Source: DATLWR01 sp035576205
GTDB lineage: Bacteria > Pseudomonadota > Zetaproteobacteria > Mariprofundales > Mariprofundaceae
Length of the DNA stretch: 10,680 nucleotides
Reading direction: 5' to 3'
Assembly: GCA_035576205.1 (NCBI GenBank)
Contig: DATLWR010000051.1
Span: 1 to 10,680 of the forward strand
The notes below the pieces were generated by a model. The model saw only the letters and a program-made list of their open reading frames with translations, searched no databases and was not told the origin of the DNA. The translations under genes were made by a program, and so were the position numbers. Below are positions 6,223 through 10,680 of this stretch, piece by piece. How positions within the stretch are numbered: the first letter of the stretch is position 1; every line of letters begins with the position of its first letter.

Positions 6223-8649
6223 TCAGGAACCGACGCTACCCAGCCCCTTGAACTCAAGCAAGACGCTGGCGCCGAAATCGGCCTGGGTGGAGGTACCGCT
6301 CGGCCGGTTCAGACGATAGCCCTCGACCTTGATCGCCCAGCAGGGGTGGGTGTACTTGAGCGCGACGCTGGCCTGCTGGGTGATTTTCAGCAGGGCGTCG
6401 TACTGCATCTGGCCGCTGGCCTGCCAGCGCTGGCCGAGCGGGATGACGCCGCTGGCGCTGAGCAGGCGGGAGGCGGCGGCGTAACGCTGGTCGACCACCT
6501 GGTAGGAGGCGCCGAGGGCGAAACCGTCGTAGGACCAGCTGGCGCCGCCGGAAGTGGTGGCGAAATAGCGGCCGTACGGCTCGTACTGGGCACTGGCGGA
6601 AAAGCTCAGGCCTGCGATCGGGCTCCAGACCATGTCGCCGAGGATGTTGGACAGCACGCGCAGCGGCTGGGTCTGGACGCCGCTGTCGGTGACCTGGCGC
6701 TGCAGGTTGCGCGACACGCCGGCACGGATGCGCAGCACGTCACGGGCCGCCATCCCATCGGTTTTGCTTTGCAACAGGCTCTCCAGCAGCAGGCTGACGC
6801 GGTGGCTGCGCTCGATGCGGTCGTGGCCGGCAAAACGGTTGTCGGAGAGCAGGTTGCTCCAGGTCAGCTGCGCCAGCCCCGAGTCGAAGTTCGGCAGGCC
6901 CGTCTGGTCGGGCGCCCAGACATGGTCGTAGCGGATGACGGGGCTGATCACGTGGCGCCACTGTTTGCTGTCGCTGATGCGTTCGAAATCGCTGCGGAGC
7001 TCGAGGCTGGTGTCGTAGCTGTTGCGGTCGAGCAGTTTCGGCTGGCCGGCCGCGATGTTGCCGAACCAGTAGCGCAGGTGGTGCATGCCGACGACCAGGT
7101 TGGCCGAGACGCCGCCGCCATCCAGTTCCCACGGCAGTTCCAGGTAGGGGTTCAGGTCGACGCGCCAGCCGTCCAGCCCGACCTGGCGGGTGAAACGGGT
7201 GGATTGCTGATCGAAATGCAGCCGGGCATCGCTGCCGAGCGGCAGGAACATGTGGCTTTCCAGTCGCGGCACCACCTGCAGCACAGAGGCATTGCTGACC
7301 AGCAGCATGTCCTGCTGGTGCCTGGCTGACAGCGCCCAGTCGCCGAAACGGAAGTCTTGCGACAGGCTGGCCTCGCTCTGCAGGTAGCGGCTGGCGGCAG
7401 TCGCATCGCGGGCGTAGTCGGCCAGGTAGTTGTGGTCGCTGACATGGTCGCCCTGGGCGTCGAAGCGAAGCCCGGCCGGCAGCGACCAGTGGATGTCGCC
7501 CTTGGCGCGGCTGCGCAGGTTGCCGGTGACACGGTCGCGGATGACCTCGCCGGACAGCTTCTCGCCGCCGGTTGTGGAAACATGCCTGAATTCGCCTTCG
7601 TGCATGAAGCCGCGGGCGGTCATGTTGTGGGGGGTATAGGTGGCATCCCAGTTGGCACTCGGTGCCAGGTAGAGCGGAATGGCGAGTTCGGTGCCGCGCC
7701 GCTTGCCGACGGCGACCTGCGGCAGCAGCAGGCCGGACTTGCGTCTGAGCGGCTGGGTGAGGATCGGGCTGTAGAGCACGGGCACGCCCAGCACCTCGAA
7801 ACGGCCGTGCCGGGCCGTGAGCTCGCCTTCGGCCTGGTCGAGCGTCGCATGCTTGGCCACCATCGCCCAGGTCTCCTCATCGGCCGGGCAGGCGGTGAAG
7901 CGCACGTTTTCCGCCTCGAACTTCGTGTCGCTGATGCGCCGGATCTCGCTGGCCTGCAGCCGCTGGCCGTCCGGCAGGTAGAGGGTGGCCTCATGGATGC
8001 TGCCGGTCAGGGTGTTGTTGTCGACATCGGCGGATGCCGCCTCCAGCCGGGCTTCGGCCGTTTCCAGCCGGACGTGTCCTTCCGCTTCGATGCGCTGGTC
8101 GGCGGCGTGATAGGTAATGCGGTCGGCGCGGATCGTGCGCGCCGGCGGTTTGGCGAAGTCGTCTTTCAGCACGGCGATCCATGCCGCCCGGTCGGCGAAC
8201 TCCTGTTCGGGATAGATGTCGTCGGCATAGAAGGCGAGGTAGGCATCAAGATCGCGGCGGTTCCAGGCCTTGCGCCACTCGTCGACCAGCCCGGTAACCT
8301 GCGTGTCGATGACCGGTGCCGGCTGTTCAGCCGGCTGTGGCGGACGGTCGGCAACGATGCGCCACTGCTTGCCCTGTTTCTCGAAAACGAGCTCGCGCTC
8401 TTCCGGTTTCGATGTGCCGGCGGGTTCCAGGCTCTGCGTAAAGGTGGCGGCGATACGGTTGTCGCCGACGGTATTCAGGCGCAGGTCGCGGATCTGGCGG
8501 CTGCTGCGCTGCGAGATAATCACATTGCCGCTGGCCGTGATGGAGCCGTCGGCCTCGCGCTGGATCGTGTCGGCAACGATGTCGGTACCGGCCGCGCAGG
8601 CTAAAGCCGGGAACAGCAGGGCGAACGTGAGGGTGAGAGCGCGACGCAT
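6223..8649 (-). CDS. lptD: LPS-assembly protein LptD with an inserted NTF2-like segment
   Basis: Outer-membrane beta-barrel that with LptE receives LPS from the LptA bridge and places it in the outer leaflet. The 808-residue product starts at ATG 8649 with a 19-residue signal peptide (LALLF-type core, ending ACA). The periplasmic OstA/LptA-like jellyroll is recognisable in VADTIQREADGSITASGNV (25-43) and again from IRADRITYHAADQRIEAEG (173-191). Between them lie about 120 residues that are foreign to the fold (separate entry). After ENVRFTACPADEETW the barrel begins: PVLYSPILTQPLRRKSGLL, then APSANWDATYTPHNMTARG, both typical of LptD, and the C-terminal strands end in VLLEFKGLGSVG. Mature cysteines number only two, Cys254 and Cys770. 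An upstream ATG at 8682 would displace the signal peptide; neither start has a good ribosome site. It lies 74 bp after ubiG and 47 bp before surA. Confidence 0.95.
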   Translation of the reverse strand: MRRALTLTFALLFPALACAAGTDIVADTIQREADGSITASGNVIISQRSSRQIRDLRLNTVGDNRIAATFTQSLEPAGTSKPEERELVFEKQGKQWRIVADRPPQPAEQPAPVIDTQVTGLVDEWRKAWNRRDLDAYLAFYADDIYPEQEFADRAAWIAVLKDDFAKPPARTIRADRITYHAADQRIEAEGHVRLETAEARLEAASADVDNNTLTGSIHEATLYLPDGQRLQASEIRRISDTKFEAENVRFTACPADEETWAMVAKHATLDQAEGELTARHGRFEVLGVPVLYSPILTQPLRRKSGLLLPQVAVGKRRGTELAIPLYLAPSANWDATYTPHNMTARGFMHEGEFRHVSTTGGEKLSGEVIRDRVTGNLRSRAKGDIHWSLPAGLRFDAQGDHVSDHNYLADYARDATAASRYLQSEASLSQDFRFGDWALSARHQQDMLLVSNASVLQVVPRLESHMFLPLGSDARLHFDQQSTRFTRQVGLDGWRVDLNPYLELPWELDGGGVSANLVVGMHHLRYWFGNIAAGQPKLLDRNSYDTSLELRSDFERISDSKQWRHVISPVIRYDHVWAPDQTGLPNFDSGLAQLTWSNLLSDNRFAGHDRIERSHRVSLLLESLLQSKTDGMAARDVLRIRAGVSRNLQRQVTDSGVQTQPLRVLSNILGDMVWSPIAGLSFSASAQYEPYGRYFATTSGGASWSYDGFALGASYQVVDQRYAAASRLLSASGVIPLGQRWQASGQMQYDALLKITQQASVALKYTHPCWAIKVEGYRLNRPSGTSTQADFGASVLLEFKGLGSVGS
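8134..8505 (-). other. Permuted NTF2-like insert in the periplasmic domain of LptD
   Basis: LptD residues about 49-172. The first part (about 52-101) reads like the C-terminal half of the domain found at the end of SurA: RDLRLNTVGDNRIAATFTQ, then RELVFEKQGKQWRIVADR. A Pro/Ala-rich linker (103-113) follows. The second part (about 117-172) reads like the N-terminal half: LVDEWRKAWNRRDLDAYLAF, YADDIYPEQEF, AAWIAVLKDD. The order is therefore reversed relative to SurA. The unit interrupts an OstA domain that resumes at IRADRITYH. The 8-mer CGCGGATC lies at both edges (8127-8134 and 8487-8494), exactly 360 bp apart, so the unit is 120 codons in frame. The circular-permutation reading is inference; two half-degraded tandem copies are the main alternative. 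Confidence 0.55.
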
Positions 8650-8665
8650 GGCGCCGCAATCTAGC

Positions 8666-8679
8666 CGTGAAGCGTCACG
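8666..8679. other. Small hairpin in the lptD leader
   Basis: CGTGA-AGCG-TCACG is a perfect 5-bp stem with a four-base loop, 17 bases upstream of the lptD ATG in the 74-bp gap after ubiG. It could affect translation initiation of lptD, for which no clear ribosome site is visible, but it is short and may be chance. No good promoter is seen in this gap. Confidence 0.15.
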
Positions 8680-8723
8680 CATCCAACGCGGGATTGTCGC
8701 GCCGTTCCGTTCCGGCCGCCCGG

Positions 8724-9431
8724 TCAGGCGGGCTTGACGGCCATGCCGAGGTAGTTGACCGACAGGTCGGAAGAGAGGCTGAAGCGGTCGGCAAGCAGCG
8801 AGTAGGACATGCCCTGCATGTCGCGCACCTCGAGCCCGGCCATGCGCAGTGCCGTTACCAGCTCCGACGGACGGATGAACTTGGCGTATTCGTGCGTGCC
8901 CTTCGGCAGCCAGCCCATGATGTATTCGGCGCCGAGGATGGCTTTCAGGTACGCCTCGGGCGTGCGGTTCAGCGTGGCGAAGAAGAAGCGGCCGCCCGGC
9001 TTCAGCATGGCCGCGCAGGCGGCGACGGTGCGCGGTACGTCCGGCACATGCTCGAGCACTTCCAGGCAGGTGACGGCATCGTAGGTTGCGGCGTGGTCGG
9101 CTGCCCAGGTCTCGGCATCGGTCTCTTCATAGGTCACTGGGGTGCCGGACTGCTCGGCATGCAGGCGGGCTACGCCCAGTGCCTTCGGCGAGCGATCGAG
9201 GCCGGTGACCGTGGCGCCTTTCGCGGCCATCCCCTCGGCGAGCAGACCGCCACCGCAGCCGACATCGAGGACGTGGCTCTCGGGCAGATCGACAGCGCGG
9301 GCGATGTAATCCAGCCGCAGCGGATTGATGCGGTGCAGCGGCTTGAACTTGCCGGTCGGGTCCCACCATTCGGCGGCCATCGCCTCGAATTTGGCGATTT
9401 CGCTGGGGTCGAAGGTGTGTGTCGCAGCCAT
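8724..9431 (-). CDS. ubiG: Ubiquinone biosynthesis O-methyltransferase UbiG
   Basis: SAM-dependent O-methyltransferase that performs both O-methylations of ubiquinone biosynthesis (2-polyprenyl-6-hydroxyphenol and demethylubiquinol methylation) at the cytosolic membrane face. The 235-residue product has the UbiG signature EIAKFEAMAAEWWD (11-24), followed by FKPLHRINPLRLDYI (29-43), the SAM motif VLDVGCGGGLLAE (54-66), the acidic end of strand 2 (GLDRS, 77-81), LEVLEHVPD (123-131) and LKPGGRFFFATLNRT (143-157). The length fits the family. The ATG at 9431 is preferred; another in-frame ATG at 9461 would add ten residues, and neither has an obvious ribosome site. It is the first gene of the leftward run and lies 74 bp before lptD, so co-transcription is plausible though the two are not usually partners. 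It diverges from the permease genes across 103 bp. Confidence 0.96.
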   Translation of the reverse strand: MAATHTFDPSEIAKFEAMAAEWWDPTGKFKPLHRINPLRLDYIARAVDLPESHVLDVGCGGGLLAEGMAAKGATVTGLDRSPKALGVARLHAEQSGTPVTYEETDAETWAADHAATYDAVTCLEVLEHVPDVPRTVAACAAMLKPGGRFFFATLNRTPEAYLKAILGAEYIMGWLPKGTHEYAKFIRPSELVTALRMAGLEVRDMQGMSYSLLADRFSLSSDLSVNYLGMAVKPA

Positions 9432-9503
9432 GCGCAAAGCATGCGTAGAAGGCGGAGGCATGGCAAGCGCGACGGGCCGGCGCCGGACGCCTGTATCGGT
9501 TGG

Positions 9504-9518
9504 CCGGGCGAAGCCCGG
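9504..9518. other. GC-rich hairpin upstream of the permease gene
   Basis: CCGGGC-GAA-GCCCGG is a perfect 6-bp stem with a three-base loop, 16 bases before the permease ATG, in a spot where a ribosome site would be expected but none is seen. A 10-bp perfect palindrome CCGGCGCCGG lies nearby at 9477-9486. Either could be a regulatory or repeat element in this divergent 103-bp region. Function is unknown. Confidence 0.25.
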
Positions 9519-9534
9519 GCGCTAGCTTCGCCGC

Positions 9535-10458
9535 ATGGCTTTCCGTTTGCTGATCGCGCGAATCCTGCAGGCGATCCCCACATTGCTGGGGGTGGCGACC
9601 CTCGTCTTCCTGCTGCTGCACCTGGTGCCGGGCGATCCGGTCGATGCGCTGCTCGGCGAGACGGCGCTGGCTGCCGATCGCGAGGCGCTGCGCCACGAAC
9701 TGCACCTCGACGAGCCGCTGGTCGCCCAGTACCGCGATTATCTTGCCGGCCTCGTCTCCGGCGACTGGGGTACGAGCCTCGTCGACCATCGTGATGTGCT
9801 GAGTCGCATCGCGGAACGGGTGCCGGCCACTGCCAGGCTCGCCGGCGTCAGCCTCTTGCTCGCCCTGCTGCTCGCGCTGCCGCTCGGCTACTGGGCGGCG
9901 CGTCATGCCGGTCATGCCCAGGACACCGCGGCGATGGGCTTCTCGCTGCTCGGCGTCTCCATTCCCAACTTCTGGCTCGGGCCGGTACTGATGCTGGTGT
10001 TCGCCGTCGGGCTCGGCTGGCTGCCGGTCTCCGGCATGCAGCAGCCGGGTGCGATCGTACTGCCGGCCATCACCCTCGGCACGGCGCTGGCCGCCGTGCT
10101 GTCGCGCATGGCCCGCTCCGCCTGGCTGGAGGCGATCGGTAGCGATGCGATGCGCACGGCGCGCGCCTTCGGCATCAGCGAGCGGCGGATCTGGTGGCGC
10201 AATGCCGCCAGGCTTGCCGCCGTGCCGGTGGTGACGCTGTTCGCGCTGCAGATGGGCGCGGTGCTGGGCGGGGCGGTGATCACCGAGACGGTATTCGACT
10301 GGCCGGGGCTGGGACTGTTGACCATCGAGGCGATCCAGAGCCGCGACTATCCGCTGGTGCAGGGCTGCGTGCTGGTGATCGCCTCTTTCTACGTGCTGGC
10401 CAACCTCGTGGCCGATCTGTTGGGCATGCTGCTCGACCCGAGGCAGCGACGTGCCTAG
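9535..10458 (+). CDS. ABC transporter permease, DppB/OppB/NikB family
   Basis: Inner-membrane permease subunit of a peptide/nickel-type ABC importer, 307 residues, normal for the family. The N terminus shows the family pattern: the first membrane helix, then LHLVPGDPVDALLGE, then HLDEPLVAQYRDYLAGLVSG and DWGTSL. About six membrane segments can be placed (near 10-30, 100-120, 133-155, 172-190, 233-255 and 280-300). The cytoplasmic EAA loop that docks on the ATPase begins near residue 199 (AIGSDAMRTARAFGISERRI), and ITETVFDWPGLGLL and AIQSRDYPLVQG near the C terminus are typical. Substrate (di/oligopeptide, nickel or other) cannot be told from the permease; no solute-binding protein or ATPase is in the window. 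The ATG has no obvious ribosome site. Its stop overlaps the next permease gene by 8 bp. Confidence 0.93.
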   Translation: MAFRLLIARILQAIPTLLGVATLVFLLLHLVPGDPVDALLGETALAADREALRHELHLDEPLVAQYRDYLAGLVSGDWGTSLVDHRDVLSRIAERVPATARLAGVSLLLALLLALPLGYWAARHAGHAQDTAAMGFSLLGVSIPNFWLGPVLMLVFAVGLGWLPVSGMQQPGAIVLPAITLGTALAAVLSRMARSAWLEAIGSDAMRTARAFGISERRIWWRNAARLAAVPVVTLFALQMGAVLGGAVITETVFDWPGLGLLTIEAIQSRDYPLVQGCVLVIASFYVLANLVADLLGMLLDPRQRRA

Positions 10459-10680
10459 GGCAACGCGCCGGCTGATCCTCGCCTGCATCACGCTGCCGCT
10501 CGCCGTGCTGGTGGCGGCACTCATCGCCGGCCGCGACGGCCATGCCGTCGATCTCGACGCCGTGCTGGCGGCTCCAGGCATCGCCCACTGGCTGGGCTGC
10601 GACGTGCTGGGTCGCGACGTGCTGGCGCGGCTGGCCGAAGGGTTGCGGCTGTCGCTCACTGTCGGCGTGGCGGTCATCGC
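10451..10680 (+). CDS. ABC transporter permease, DppC/OppC family (5' part, runs off the window)
   Basis: The frame opens with GTG at 10451 inside the end of the preceding permease gene (8-bp overlap) and stays open to the window edge, 76 full codons. GAGG at 10440-10443 is a suitable ribosome site seven bases before the GTG. The product begins with a basic stretch and a membrane helix (about residues 8-26), a short soluble part, then HWLGCDVLGRDVLARLAEGL and LRLSLTVGVAV. The HWLGxDxLGRDxxxRL motif is the hallmark of the DppC/OppC/NikC permease partner. Expected partner of the upstream DppB-like protein; ATPase genes would be expected further right. Confidence 0.9.
   Translation, partial: MPRATRRLILACITLPLAVLVAALIAGRDGHAVDLDAVLAAPGIAHWLGCDVLGRDVLARLAEGLRLSLTVGVAVI

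Noticed and set aside
7357..8604. Long open frame (415 codons) on the plus strand opposite lptD
   Set aside because: Antisense shadow of LptD; no family motif and no ribosome site, while the minus strand encodes an unmistakable LptD.
8681..8713. Possible sigma-E promoter before lptD (GGAAC twice on the minus strand at 8704-8713)
   Set aside because: The -35-like GGAAC is present and lptD is sigma-E controlled in E. coli, but no TCTGA/TCAAA-like -10 lies at the right spacing from either copy.
9127..10677. Open frame of 516 codons on the minus strand opposite the permease genes and part of ubiG
   Set aside because: Gln/Arg/His-rich low-complexity translation without motifs; it overlaps three well-supported genes.

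Overview
The window comes from the chromosome of a GC-rich Gram-negative bacterium, most likely a beta- or gammaproteobacterium. The evidence is the outer-membrane assembly cluster lptD-surA-pdxA, a UbiG-type ubiquinone methyltransferase, YqgE, high G+C by eye (roughly two thirds), tight spacing and frequent GTG/TTG starts. I cannot name the genus. I see no mobile element, CRISPR array, rRNA or tRNA, and no gene-free stretch over 300 bases.

Left part. folE (GTP cyclohydrolase I, minus strand) diverges from a CobC-like histidine phosphatase (plus strand). The phosphatase converges on a secreted DNA/RNA non-specific endonuclease (minus strand), and a small perfect hairpin carries both stop codons. 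About 195 bp then separate the endonuclease from the next minus-strand gene.

Centre. Six genes read leftward in the order ubiG, lptD, surA, pdxA, yqgE and a wrbA-like flavodoxin gene. Spacing is tight: 74 bp, 47 bp, a 4-bp GTGA overlap, about 11 bp (or another 4-bp overlap, depending on the yqgE start) and 19 bp. LptD and SurA are the LPS translocon of the outer membrane and the periplasmic chaperone that delivers beta-barrel proteins, LptD included. PdxA belongs to pyridoxal phosphate synthesis. The rsmA-apaG-apaH genes that follow pdxA in E. coli are absent.

Right part. Diverging from ubiG are two genes for a peptide/nickel-type (DppB/DppC) ABC permease pair. The second runs off the window.

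Most notable observation. SurA carries an extra C-terminal domain of about 110 residues that looks NTF2-like (of the type seen in Cds6/L,D-transpeptidase-associated proteins). LptD carries what looks like the same domain inside its periplasmic OstA/LptA-like jellyroll, but with the halves swapped: C-terminal half first, then a Pro/Ala linker, then the N-terminal half. The insert is bounded by an 8-bp repeat exactly 360 bp apart. Removing that unit in frame restores a normal-looking OstA domain, and joining its ends gives a normally ordered NTF2-like domain. Two consecutive genes of outer-membrane biogenesis thus appear to share an accessory module. LptD also has only two cysteines in the mature protein, enough for a single inter-domain disulfide.
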